DNA of 64,000 nt from the NCBI GenBank assembly GCA_008086245.1, contig VSIX01000139.1, positions 21,952 to 85,951 on the forward strand, in the 5' to 3' direction. Both the position numbers and the translations under genes were made by a program. The notes below the pieces were generated by a model. The model saw nothing but the letters and a program-made list of their open reading frames with translations. It did not search any database and was not told the origin of the DNA. The DNA is from Candidatus Mcinerneyibacterium aminivorans. GTDB lineage: Bacteria > Macinerneyibacteriota > Macinerneyibacteria > Macinerneyibacteriales > Macinerneyibacteriaceae. This document shows positions 33,005 through 41,520 of the stretch, piece after piece; the stretch's first letter is position 1, and each line of letters opens with the position of its first letter.

Positions 33005-35302
33005 ATGCCTTTTCAAAAATTAATTTTATCCATGATTCTGTGTCTTAGTGTTGTATTTGCTTCCAGTGGGGAGATTGCTGATGATAACATAATATTCAAC
33101 ACTTTATTAAATACCGAATATGACCGGATAATTGATTTTCCATATTTAAGTAAAATTAACTGGATTCAAAAAAAAGAGTCGGATAAGTTTTCCTGGCAAT
33201 TTTCTTCAAAAAATATTATAACTATATTAGATGATGTGAAAGAAGGACTTACATTTAGTAATAGACTTTATCTCTATGATTCTGATGTGTTTTATGGAAG
33301 AGAAAATTTTCCCGAAGCAAGGAGTATGCCCTTATTTAAAGGGAATAACTATAATTTAACTTTCAATAATGACCTTTTAAGAAGTGATGATTATATTTTA
33401 CGCGAGGGTACAATAAAAAATAATCTGGACGTGTATTTTAAAAAAAAGTTTGATGAATTTAAAATTTCAGGGAATTTTAGTTTTAAAAGCGGTCAGAATT
33501 TAGAGTCCCGAAATTCCTATTTTGAATTTAAAAGTATAAAGTTAATTAAAGATAATAGTTTTTCTATGGAAATTGGGAAAATCACACCTCATTTTGATGA
33601 TTTGAATCTAGATAAGCAAAATACACCTGTAACCGGAGTTCAAATATCTAAAAAATGGAAGAATACAAATATTACATTTGTTGCAGCAAGGCCGGATATC
33701 CCACTTGAATTTGGATTTGATGATACCGATAGAGTTGTTGTTAATGTAAATGACTGGAATAAAGATAAACCCTATATATATAACTTTGAAAAACCATACA
33801 ATTATTTTGATATAGAACAGGGCAATATTCCTGTTTTTATAAACGCCTACAGGGATGGGGCCGTTATCGAAATAACCAATTCATGCATCATAAATCATGG
33901 GGAAGTAATTATTCCTTCTCAAATTATGAATGGTGATTATGACAGAATTGAAATAACCTATAATAGAACCAATACTGATCAGCAGCTTATTTATCTTAAT
34001 GCATTTGATTTTAACAAAACGCTATTTAAAAATACTAAAATAGGAATTTCCTATGTGGATTTGCATAATGATACACATTCAGTTACAAATCTATCATCTA
34101 ATTTTGCGCCTTTTGATTCAAATATATGGAGTATTAATCTAGAATCAAGTTTTAATAATTTAAACTGGCTGATTAAAGTGTTCCAATCCAAAATAGTTCC
34201 CGATGATTATAAGTATGATAAAAGGGAAATAGATTATGTTTACTACTTTAATACAAACTACAAACAAAATAAATTTGAAGCTCAATTCGAATATTCATGG
34301 ATTGGGGGAGATTATCTATTAAATGTTATCCCACTTTCTCATAAGTGGAAGCTTGTTGAAGATTCGAATTCTGATTTCAACTGGGATTATCATAAACTCT
34401 ATGGAGAACTGGGTGAGGAAACATACGATTTCAGCATTGAGTATGAGAATTTTTTTACCCATAACTTCAATGTGTCTTATGCTTTTAATTTAAAGAGCAA
34501 TTATAAAAATTCTGAATATGCCTTATACGATAGATTTTATATTCCTTACTATTCTCAAACTGGAAATGAGTATAATCTTTATGGTGAGGGAATCGATGAT
34601 GGGAAAAAAGACTTAATTTTAAAATATAAAATTAAAAAGCATAATATAGAATTTATGGCCAGTTATAAAAAAGTAATTGATCCTGATCTTCATATATCAA
34701 ATTTAGAAAAAAATTATGAAGTATATACCGGAGATGTTAAATATGAGAATGGAAATTTGAGTTTAAGCATAAATTATGATAAAAAATATGATTTTGTTTA
34801 CTATTCTCCCCAAATTGAAAATTTTATTAAACAGAAAGAAGACAGCACTCTGCAGGCAGCTATGCAATATAATAATAGATTTAATTTATTTTTAGATTTG
34901 TTTTTAAATATAAGAGAAAATTTCAAATATATTTATGATGCTGATTCTTTATATAATGATAAAGATTGGTATTTCAAACAGTATATTATACCCGATATGG
35001 ATACAGTTGATGAAAATATCATACAAAATAGTTTGTTTTTTGAATTATTATACAAATTCAGCAGCAGAAATTATTTAACTGTATACTATGATATAGAGGG
35101 GTATAGCGGCGAGGTGAGCAACTATTCTTCCATTCTTGATTATAGAAGAACAAGAAGGGGCATTAAATATTTTAGCAATCTGGAAATTGAAAATCTATTT
35201 CTGGTAGCCTTTTACGATGAAGATGAACTTTTTTTTGATAAACAGAAAAATCTGGACTATACAAGAAAAGAGATCGGGGCCTTAATTCAGTTTAAGTTTT
35301 AG
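33005..35302 (+). CDS. Probable outer-membrane beta-barrel protein, unknown family
   Basis: 765 aa with a signal peptide (PFQKLILSMILCLSVVFASS). The rest is rich in alternating aromatic and polar residues (Tyr, Phe, Asn, Asp), has no long hydrophobic helix, and ends in Phe (IQFKF), the classic signal for outer-membrane insertion. Stretches such as DVYFKKKFDEFKISGNFSFK and LYGELGEETYDFSIEYENFF look like paired barrel strands. I do not recognise the family. It starts 3 nt after the DUF4837-like gene with no good SD, so coupling is likely; the two may act as a lipoprotein/outer-membrane pair (inference). Confidence 0.6.
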   Translation: MPFQKLILSMILCLSVVFASSGEIADDNIIFNTLLNTEYDRIIDFPYLSKINWIQKKESDKFSWQFSSKNIITILDDVKEGLTFSNRLYLYDSDVFYGRENFPEARSMPLFKGNNYNLTFNNDLLRSDDYILREGTIKNNLDVYFKKKFDEFKISGNFSFKSGQNLESRNSYFEFKSIKLIKDNSFSMEIGKITPHFDDLNLDKQNTPVTGVQISKKWKNTNITFVAARPDIPLEFGFDDTDRVVVNVNDWNKDKPYIYNFEKPYNYFDIEQGNIPVFINAYRDGAVIEITNSCIINHGEVIIPSQIMNGDYDRIEITYNRTNTDQQLIYLNAFDFNKTLFKNTKIGISYVDLHNDTHSVTNLSSNFAPFDSNIWSINLESSFNNLNWLIKVFQSKIVPDDYKYDKREIDYVYYFNTNYKQNKFEAQFEYSWIGGDYLLNVIPLSHKWKLVEDSNSDFNWDYHKLYGELGEETYDFSIEYENFFTHNFNVSYAFNLKSNYKNSEYALYDRFYIPYYSQTGNEYNLYGEGIDDGKKDLILKYKIKKHNIEFMASYKKVIDPDLHISNLEKNYEVYTGDVKYENGNLSLSINYDKKYDFVYYSPQIENFIKQKEDSTLQAAMQYNNRFNLFLDLFLNIRENFKYIYDADSLYNDKDWYFKQYIIPDMDTVDENIIQNSLFFELLYKFSSRNYLTVYYDIEGYSGEVSNYSSILDYRRTRRGIKYFSNLEIENLFLVAFYDEDELFFDKQKNLDYTRKEIGALIQFKF

Positions 35303-35323
35303 AAATTCTTATAAAAGAATACA

Positions 35324-35351
35324 GCTGGAAGGAGATAGAAACTCCTCCAGC
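35324..35351. terminator. Hairpin between convergent genes
   Basis: GCTGGAAGGAG (35324-35334) and CTCCTCCAGC (35342-35351) pair with one bulged base and a 7-nt loop. The T-tract is poor, so terminator function is likely but not certain. Confidence 0.5.
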
Positions 35352-35365
35352 CTGGTTTCTTAGTG

Positions 35366-36730
35366 TTATCTGTTATATTTATCCTCTACTCTCACGATAT
35401 CGTCCTCTTCGAGATAATCGCCCATCTGCACTTCTATAAACTCTGTTTCCCGGATGCCCTCTATTGTATGCAGTTCTTCTTTGGGTATATGTATATAATC
35501 ACCTTTTTTTACATTAAAAGTTTCTTTTTCCAGTGTCATTTTGGCTTTTCCCTTAACAATTATCCAGTGCTCTTCCCTTTTATGATGATATTGAAGAGAA
35601 AGTTTTTCACCTGGTTTTACCCGGATCCACTTTGTTTTAAATCCATTTTCTGCAGAATTCATGAGAGAAGCGAATTCTCCCCACGGCCTTTTTTCATCGG
35701 GAAGGGCCTCGGTTACCTGGGGGTGTTTCTTATCAATATCGTTGTATACCTGTTTTACTTTTTGGGAATGATTTAAATCCGAAATTAGAAGTAAATCTTT
35801 TGTATCAATTATCGCCAAATCTTTAACATTTATCAGGCTGATATAAGGCTTATCTGTAAATACTATATTGTTCTTGCTTTCAATATTGAAAGCTTCAGCA
35901 GATTTTATTATATTTTTGTCTGATTTGTCCAGCAGCTTTTTTAAGGCTTTCCAGTTGCCAATATCACTCCAGCCAAAATCACCTTCAACTACTGCCATTT
36001 TGCCGGTTTTTTCCATAACTGCATAATCTACTGATATGTTTTTAACCTCTTTATAAATTCTTTCTTTTTCTTCAGGATTGTTTTTTAGCTTACTGTAAAA
36101 TTTATAAAGTTCAGGGTCTAATTTCTTAACTTCTTCGATAAAGGTTTTCTTCTTAAATATAAACATGCCGGCATTCCAGAGATAATTGCCGCTGTCCATA
36201 TATTTTTCTGCAGTATTCTTATCCGGTTTTTCCACAAATTTATCAACAGTGTAATTTTTTCTACTTATCTTATCATTAATTTTAATATATCCATATCCTG
36301 TTTCAGGGTAATAAGGTTTAATTCCTATTGTTACAATGTAGTTTTTTTCTGCAAGATTTTTCGCATCATCCAGACGCTTATGATACTTTTTAGTGTTTTT
36401 AATATAATGATCAGAAGGTAGAACAGATACTATTTCATTATCCTCAATATCAGTTAAGGCATAAAGTATAGCAGGAGCTGTATTTTTTGCTTCCGGTTCC
36501 AGTAATATTCTATCTTCACTGTAAAGTTCAATTCCTTTTAAATCATCCATTAGTTTATAATATGTATTTTTGCCGCTGATTACTGTGAAGTTATCGGAGT
36601 TCAGTCTGAGTATAGTTTCCTGTATTAATGATTTATTGGAAAACAAATTTAAAAATTGTTTGGGCTTTTTCTTTCTGCTTAATGGAAACAATCTTGTTCC
36701 GCTTCCACCAGCCAATATTAAGTGCTTCAT
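35366..36730 (-). CDS. manC: Mannose-1-phosphate guanylyltransferase / mannose-6-phosphate isomerase
   Basis: A 454-aa type II PMI/GMP fusion that makes GDP-mannose for polysaccharide synthesis. The N-terminal nucleotidyltransferase has LAGGSGTRLFPLSRKKKPKQF, VLPSDHYIKN and FVEKPDKNTAEKY. The C-terminal cupin isomerase domain (about 345-454) has RPWGEF, LQYHHKREEHW (metal histidines), IPKEELHTIEG. The start at 36730 has an ideal SD (GGAGGTGAT) upstream; an in-frame upstream ATG would only add ten residues. It stands alone on the minus strand, with no other sugar-nucleotide genes beside it. Confidence 0.93.
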   Translation of the reverse strand: MKHLILAGGSGTRLFPLSRKKKPKQFLNLFSNKSLIQETILRLNSDNFTVISGKNTYYKLMDDLKGIELYSEDRILLEPEAKNTAPAILYALTDIEDNEIVSVLPSDHYIKNTKKYHKRLDDAKNLAEKNYIVTIGIKPYYPETGYGYIKINDKISRKNYTVDKFVEKPDKNTAEKYMDSGNYLWNAGMFIFKKKTFIEEVKKLDPELYKFYSKLKNNPEEKERIYKEVKNISVDYAVMEKTGKMAVVEGDFGWSDIGNWKALKKLLDKSDKNIIKSAEAFNIESKNNIVFTDKPYISLINVKDLAIIDTKDLLLISDLNHSQKVKQVYNDIDKKHPQVTEALPDEKRPWGEFASLMNSAENGFKTKWIRVKPGEKLSLQYHHKREEHWIIVKGKAKMTLEKETFNVKKGDYIHIPKEELHTIEGIRETEFIEVQMGDYLEEDDIVRVEDKYNR

Positions 36731-36758
36731 ATAATCACCTCCATAATTGATTATTTTC

Positions 36759-36767
36759 ATAATAACA
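36759..36767 (-). promoter_or_regulatory. Extended -10 promoter (TGTTATTAT) of manC
   Basis: On the minus strand TG-T-TATTAT lies 28 nt upstream of the start codon. The surrounding 19 nt (36751-36769) are identical to those before the DUF2284 gene. Confidence 0.5.
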
Positions 36768-36844
36768 TATCTATTTTAATTTTTAAAGTTAATACATTAA
36801 AATCATATTAATTTGGTCATTAATTTTTATTGAATTTGTTTAAT

Positions 36845-36858
36845 AGTATTTAAATACT
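36845..36858. promoter_or_regulatory. 14-bp perfect palindrome upstream of ftsE
   Basis: AGTATTTAAATACT is self-complementary and lies between the divergent manC and ftsE promoters. It might be an operator, but AT-rich palindromes of this size can arise by chance. Confidence 0.3.
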
Positions 36859-36878
36859 CTTGCAATTAAATGATAATT

Positions 36879-36887
36879 TGTTATCAT
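36879..36887 (+). promoter_or_regulatory. Extended -10 promoter (TGTTATCAT), probably giving a leaderless ftsE mRNA
   Basis: TGTTATCAT ends 6 nt before the ATG at 36894, the same motif and spacing as at 10136-10144. No SD is visible. Confidence 0.55.
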
Positions 36888-36893
36888 AAATCT

Positions 36894-37547
36894 ATGATTA
36901 GAATGAATCATCTTTACAAAACTTATTTAAAAACATGGCCTGCTTTAAAAAATGTTAATCTAGAAATTGATAGGGGAGAGTTTGTATTTTTAACCGGTCC
37001 TTCGGGAGCCGGGAAAACAACTTTTTTAGAAGTAATATATCTTGAAGAGCTCCCTACCAGAGGGGAGTTATATCTTTTTGGAGAGAAAATATCTAAATAC
37101 ACCCACAAAAAAAGAGCTTTAATAAGACAGAAAATGGGTGTAGTTTTTCAGAATTTCAAACTTTTATTTTATAAAACTGCTTATGAAAATCTGGAACTTG
37201 CTGCTAATGTAGTTGGATTTTCACCCCAGAAAGCTCATAAAAGAATTCTTGAGGTGTTGAATCAGATGAAATTGAGCCATAAAATAAACACACCTATATA
37301 CCAGCTTTCGGGTGGAGAGCAGCAGAGGGTCGCAATAGCCAGGGCACTTGTAACATCTCCGGATTTAATACTGGCAGATGAGCCAACAGGTAATCTGGAT
37401 CCTGCTATATCTAAATCTATAATAAAAGTTCTTGAGCAGATAAATGCTAGAGGAACAACCGTTATTATGGCAACTCATGATTATGACCTTGTAAATGAAT
37501 ATTCCTACAGAAAGCTGCATGTAAGCAAGGGAAAAATTTATGAATAA
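36894..37547 (+). CDS. ftsE: Cell division ABC ATPase FtsE
   Basis: 217 aa with Walker A GPSGAGKT (35-42), signature [15 protein letters not shown], Walker [14 protein letters not shown] and the H-loop MATHDYDLV. With FtsX it forms a divisome complex that activates peptidoglycan hydrolysis through EnvC-like factors. ATG 36894 is chosen because the product then begins [11 protein letters not shown] as FtsE does, and because the extended -10 lies 6 nt upstream. ATG 36870 would add eight residues and lies inside the proposed promoter region. ftsX overlaps its end by 8 nt. Confidence 0.92.
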   Translation: MIRMNHLYKTYLKTWPALKNVNLEIDRGEFVFLTGPSGAGKTTFLEVIYLEELPTRGELYLFGEKISKYTHKKRALIRQKMGVVFQNFKLLFYKTAYENLELAANVVGFSPQKAHKRILEVLNQMKLSHKINTPIYQLSGGEQQRVAIARALVTSPDLILADEPTGNLDPAISKSIIKVLEQINARGTTVIMATHDYDLVNEYSYRKLHVSKGKIYE

Positions 37548-38406
37548 AGTATTTTATCTGATTAAATCTGCTTTTAGTAATATGTACCATCATCGTAAAG
37601 TTGCTTTTTCCCTTGTTCTCTCATTGATAATATTAATTTCTGCAAATCTGTTTCTGTTGATGATGCATAATAATTTGCAGAATGTGCTTGAGGTATTCAA
37701 TAAAAATTTAAGAATTGAATTAATATTAAAAAAGGATATTAATAACGAAGATATTAAAAAAAATATTAACAATATTAAAAACAATAATTTAATTTCAGTG
37801 GAAGAAATTGTTGTAAATGATGCCGCCGAAAATTTAAAAAATTTTGTTAATTCAAGTGAAATTATTGAAAAAATTTATCCCCTTTTGGATAAAAACCCTT
37901 TACCGGCCACTATAGCAATAAAAATAAATTTCAACAAAATATCTATTGAAAATATCGATAGATTTATAGATAAAATTGATAATAACACGATATCTACAAT
38001 AATTTATCCAAAAGAGTGGTTCAATAAGTCATTGAAAATAGCAAAATGGAGTGAGTATATTGCATACGGTTTAATTGGTTTGTTTTTTGTTTTAACCTAT
38101 ATTTTATGGATACATATCTTTAAAGTGTCATTGTTTTCTGTAAAAAAAGAAATAGAGATTATGGAAATTGTAGGAGGAACGAAAACTTATATTAAAACAC
38201 CGTTTGTAATTGAAACATTTATATATGCAGTGATCTCCTTTTTAATATCATTGGGTATAATGAAATATATTTATGTAGGAGCAGACAAATTATTTAATAA
38301 AATTCTTTTTTTAACAGGAGAGCAGATTCTTTATGCATTTGTGCTTACAGTTTTAATAACCCTATTGGGTACTGAAAAAGCTATAGGAAAATTTTTTAAA
38401 AAATGA
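37540..38406 (+). CDS. ftsX: Cell division permease-like protein FtsX
   Basis: 288 aa. It has a first membrane helix (about 22-42), a large extracytoplasmic domain rich in Asn/Lys (about 45-165), then three helices (about 170-195, 220-245, 262-280), the four-helix FtsX topology. The conserved EIEIMEIVGGTKTYIKTPFV segment between helices 2 and 3 is diagnostic. Overlaps ftsE by 8 nt and the EnvC-like gene by 4 nt. Confidence 0.92.
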   Translation: MNKVFYLIKSAFSNMYHHRKVAFSLVLSLIILISANLFLLMMHNNLQNVLEVFNKNLRIELILKKDINNEDIKKNINNIKNNNLISVEEIVVNDAAENLKNFVNSSEIIEKIYPLLDKNPLPATIAIKINFNKISIENIDRFIDKIDNNTISTIIYPKEWFNKSLKIAKWSEYIAYGLIGLFFVLTYILWIHIFKVSLFSVKKEIEIMEIVGGTKTYIKTPFVIETFIYAVISFLISLGIMKYIYVGADKLFNKILFLTGEQILYAFVLTVLITLLGTEKAIGKFFKK

Positions 38407-39542
38407 AAAAAATTGTCTTTTTATTAATCATTCTTTTTTCCTTTTCAGGTATATTGCAAGCAGATATCCAAAATGAAATTGATAAGAAAGAGAAAGAACT
38501 CAAGCAGATTGAAGTGGAAATCAAGCGTTCAAGGCAGCAGAAATCCCATTTAGCCGAGAGGGAAGGCAAAATATTAAATTATTTGGAGAATTTAAGAGAT
38601 AATATAAGTAGTGTTAAAAGAAGGGAAAACAGATATAAAAAAAGATTAGATAATGTAAATCAGGAATTGGAAAATTTATTAAAAGAGATAGGGCAGCTTG
38701 ATAATCGACTTGAGGATCTTAAAAATGTGCTTGAAAAGGTTGTCGAGGATAGCTTCATTAACTACAAAAAATCAGAAAGTAGTGAGCTAATGCCAAATTT
38801 AGGTATAAAAAGCAGAAGAAGTGAAATTCTTTTACAAATATTTGGTCAATATAATTACATACTTCTTAAAGAAGCAGAAAATGTCCATGATGATTTAAAG
38901 AATAAAATTGATAGGAAAAAAAAGATAAAAAAGCAGATTAGGTTAAATTATTTGAACCTTAAAATTTCTGAAAAAAAATTGGTCCATCTTGAAAAAGTAA
39001 GAGAAAAATCCTTAAATGAAATTAGAAATAAAAAAGAATACTATCAGAATCTAATAGCTGAATTGAAAAATAGAAAGAATGAATTAAATGGATTGATTAA
39101 TAAAATGGAACGGAGAGCTCAGAAATATTATTCTGATATAAATTTCAAGAGTCTAAAAGGAGAATTGATATGGCCTGTTGAAGGAAGCATATTTGAAAAT
39201 TATGGAAAGGTAATAAACAAGAAATATAATACGGAAATATTTAATGAGGGTATCGATATTCAGACAGATTATGGGGCCAGGGTTAATTCCGTAGCGAATG
39301 GCCTGGTGGTTTTTTCAAAAAAATATAAAAGTTTTGGAAATATGATAATGATAGATCATGGTAATGATTATTTTAGCATCTATACAAATTTATCAAGTTT
39401 AGAGGTAAAAAAGGGCCAGAGGGTTTCCGCAGGTCATGTAATTGGAAAAGTTGGAAATGATCTAATAAATGGTAAACCGATACTTCATTTTGAAATTCGG
39501 CATAAGCAATCTTCTCTTTCACCTTTATCCTGGTTAAAATAA
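38403..39542 (+). CDS. EnvC-like protein: coiled coil plus degenerate LytM (M23) domain
   Basis: 379 aa with a signal peptide (MKKIVFLLIILFSFSGILQA), long coiled coils (about 22-130 and 160-245) and a C-terminal LytM domain (about 255-379). Two zinc-ligand positions of active M23 peptidases are lost. The usual HxGxD is NEGID, and the usual YxHL is YTNL; LHFEIR remains. It is therefore predicted to be a non-catalytic activator of amidases, like EnvC, controlled by FtsEX. Gene order ftsE-ftsX-envC and the ATGA overlap with ftsX strongly support this. No amidase gene is adjacent. Confidence 0.9.
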   Translation: MKKIVFLLIILFSFSGILQADIQNEIDKKEKELKQIEVEIKRSRQQKSHLAEREGKILNYLENLRDNISSVKRRENRYKKRLDNVNQELENLLKEIGQLDNRLEDLKNVLEKVVEDSFINYKKSESSELMPNLGIKSRRSEILLQIFGQYNYILLKEAENVHDDLKNKIDRKKKIKKQIRLNYLNLKISEKKLVHLEKVREKSLNEIRNKKEYYQNLIAELKNRKNELNGLINKMERRAQKYYSDINFKSLKGELIWPVEGSIFENYGKVINKKYNTEIFNEGIDIQTDYGARVNSVANGLVVFSKKYKSFGNMIMIDHGNDYFSIYTNLSSLEVKKGQRVSAGHVIGKVGNDLINGKPILHFEIRHKQSSLSPLSWLK

Positions 39543-39605
39543 ATGAAACAAAATTGAAACATCTATCCCGTGAGATTTGTCTATTTTATTAGAGAGGTGA
39601 TTTTT

Positions 39606-41048
39606 ATGAAAAAAATATTTGTTGTTATCGCTGTACTTACAATGATATTTTCAATTTTTGCAGAAAGTACAATTAAGTTAAAAAAGGACAAATATCGTTT
39701 ATATTTTGAAAATATTAATTCAATAGAAAAAATAAAACATAATGATGATAAAGAGTTACGGGTAGAAGGTAAAAATATAGCAATAAAAATAGAAAATAAT
39801 AATATTTTTATAAATGGAGAAAAAAAATCAGTAATAAATAAAATATCTTTTCCTAAAGAAATTGAGTTTAAAGTAATAAGAGAGGACCAGACTATGACAT
39901 TTAAGGATGGTTCTCTGACCATTAAAACCGATAAAGAAGATAAAATAATTCAAATTGAAGATAAAAAAATACTGGTAAAAGATAATAATGATACTATAAG
40001 AATCGATGAGAATGGAATCTTTATCGATTCAGCAGATGGAGAAAAAGTTAAACTGGGGAAGGGTGGGCTGAATATTAAAGAAAATGATGAGGAAACCGAT
40101 CTGGGTTTTTTGGGAAGATTAATAGGAAATGTGGCAGGTAAAATTGCTCATTTTGCTGTTCGGCAGTCAATGAATTATGATGATGTATTAAACAAAAAAT
40201 TAAATAAATATGTTAAAAATGAGAGTTTAATTGGAACTGATGATTTAAATATTGATATTGATGATGAAGATATTGAAAAAATTAAAAATAAGGCGAAAGA
40301 AGATATAAAAAGGGCTGTGCCTGAGATAGAGAGATATTCCTATAAAGATGTAAAAGATATAAATTTAAAATTGGTATCCTCAGACTATGTAGTAAAAAAA
40401 AGTGATGATGATGAGGTGGAATTGAAAATATTAAAGAATCGATATCCCGAAGAGAATTACAAAATAAAAATATCAAAAAAAGGAAATGTACTAAATATTG
40501 AAGAGGAACTTGAAACTTCCTTTCCAGATCTGGATACGAAGTTTATTTTATCAATTCCTCCACAAATAAAATTAAAAATAGATTCAACCTCTGCAGAAGG
40601 AACAGTTACAGGTATTAGTGAGCTGGAAAAATTGGATATAAGTTCCACTAGCGGGGATCTTGTAATTTCAAATTTGACCGGAATTAAATCTGCAGAAATA
40701 AATATTGTCAGCGGGGATTTAAATATTAGTTCACTTGATGGTAAAGATTTGTTTATAGCTAGTACCAGTGGAGATTCTGTAGTAAACAAAATAAAAATAA
40801 CAAATTTGAATATAAAGGTAACAATTGGAGACCTGGTTTTAAAAAAAGTTGAAGCAGAGGGAGTGAAATTTAAATCAGTAAGCGGTGATTTAGAGGGTGC
40901 CAACTGTAATATAAAGAATTTTGAAGCAAATACTGTAAGTGGAGATATTCAGTTTAAAGATTCAGAAATAAAATCAAAAATATTCAAATCTGTTTCCGGA
41001 GATTTTAATATTAGTAGAATAATAAATAAGAAAGAAGTTAATTTATAG
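39606..41048 (+). CDS. Exported DUF4097-like beta-helix protein
   Basis: 480 aa with a signal peptide (MKKIFVVIAVLTMIFSIFA). The C-terminal roughly 170 residues repeat a short unit (ISSTSGDLVISNL, NIVSGDLNISSL, ASTSGDSVVNKI, KSVSGDLEGAN, NTVSGDIQFKD, KSVSGDFNISR) typical of DUF4097 beta-solenoid domains. The N-terminal part has less regular Lys/Asp-rich strands. The ATG at 39606 is chosen for its GAGGTGAT SD and signal peptide. It lies 63 nt after the EnvC-like gene and may be its own unit. Function unknown; such proteins are often envelope-associated. Confidence 0.8.
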   Translation: MKKIFVVIAVLTMIFSIFAESTIKLKKDKYRLYFENINSIEKIKHNDDKELRVEGKNIAIKIENNNIFINGEKKSVINKISFPKEIEFKVIREDQTMTFKDGSLTIKTDKEDKIIQIEDKKILVKDNNDTIRIDENGIFIDSADGEKVKLGKGGLNIKENDEETDLGFLGRLIGNVAGKIAHFAVRQSMNYDDVLNKKLNKYVKNESLIGTDDLNIDIDDEDIEKIKNKAKEDIKRAVPEIERYSYKDVKDINLKLVSSDYVVKKSDDDEVELKILKNRYPEENYKIKISKKGNVLNIEEELETSFPDLDTKFILSIPPQIKLKIDSTSAEGTVTGISELEKLDISSTSGDLVISNLTGIKSAEINIVSGDLNISSLDGKDLFIASTSGDSVVNKIKITNLNIKVTIGDLVLKKVEAEGVKFKSVSGDLEGANCNIKNFEANTVSGDIQFKDSEIKSKIFKSVSGDFNISRIINKKEVNL

Positions 41049-41053
41049 AATAT

Positions 41054-41086
41054 AAACAGGGGAGCTTTAATGCCCCCCCCCTGTTT
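41054..41086. terminator. Hairpin with a C9 run between convergent genes
   Basis: AAACAGGGG (41054-41062) pairs with CCCCTGTTT (41078-41086). The right arm lies in a run of nine C residues (41073-41081), so pairing can slip. It separates the DUF4097-like gene from marR. Confidence 0.6.
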
Positions 41087-41094
41087 CAACACAG

Positions 41095-41442
41095 CTATTT
41101 CTTAGTATTTATTTTTGGAATATTAATATCTGTATCATGTACTGTTCTAACTTTTTCTTTTCCTTTTTCTGTTAGATTAAACATCATTTTTCTTTTATCA
41201 TTTTTGGATAATGTTCTTTTTATATAATTTTTACTTTCCAGTTTTTTTAATATTCTTGACATTCTGGAAGGAGAAACCCCTATTTCGGTTGCCAGCTCGG
41301 TAGAACTCATTTTCAAATTTGAGAGACTGCATATTGTCAGAATTTCATTTATTGAGAGATTAAATTTCTTTTGCAAATTGTTTTCAAATTTGTAAATTTT
41401 TTTAAAAATATTTTTTATTTTACAAAGATTATCAGGTTTCAT
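41095..41442 (-). CDS. MarR-family transcriptional regulator
   Basis: 115 aa, somewhat short for the family (about 140). The winged helix-turn-helix is clear: LSNLKMSSTELATEIGVSPSRMSRILKKLESKNYIKR (read in parts), followed by the wing SKNDKRKMMFNLTEKG. The C-terminal dimerisation helix is reduced. Its own promoter carries a 29-bp palindrome, suggesting autorepression. The nearby RND efflux operon is a possible target, because MarR proteins often control pumps (inference). AGGGAGAATT SD. Confidence 0.88.
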   Translation of the reverse strand: MKPDNLCKIKNIFKKIYKFENNLQKKFNLSINEILTICSLSNLKMSSTELATEIGVSPSRMSRILKKLESKNYIKRTLSKNDKRKMMFNLTEKGKEKVRTVHDTDINIPKINTKK

Positions 41443-41469
41443 GTAATTCTCCCTTCACTATTTTGGTTT

Positions 41470-41498
41470 GTTAACATTTTACCCGGTAAAATATTAAC
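41470..41498. promoter_or_regulatory. 29-bp palindrome, likely MarR operator
   Basis: Left arm GTTAACATTTTACC (41470-41483), centre C, right arm GGTAAAATATTAAC (41485-41498); 13 of 14 base pairs match. It overlaps the -10 of the marR promoter and lies 28 nt upstream of the marR start. Confidence 0.75.
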
Positions 41499-41519
41499 GA
41501 AAAAAAATATAAAAGTCAA
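41491..41519 (-). promoter_or_regulatory. Sigma70 promoter of marR, overlapped by the palindrome
   Basis: On the minus strand TTGACT (41519-41514), 17-nt spacer, TAATAT (41496-41491). The -10 is inside the right arm of the palindrome, ideal for repression. The -35 is 2 bases from the pfkB stop codon. Confidence 0.65.
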
Positions 41520-41520
41520 C

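Noticed and set aside
35363-35776. 137-aa plus-strand frame opposite manC
   Set aside because: It lies fully inside the well-supported manC coding region on the other strand and has no SD or recognisable domain.
36870-36893. Upstream ATG as the ftsE start
   Set aside because: It would put the start codon before the extended -10 at 36879-36887, adds residues unlike FtsE, and has no SD.
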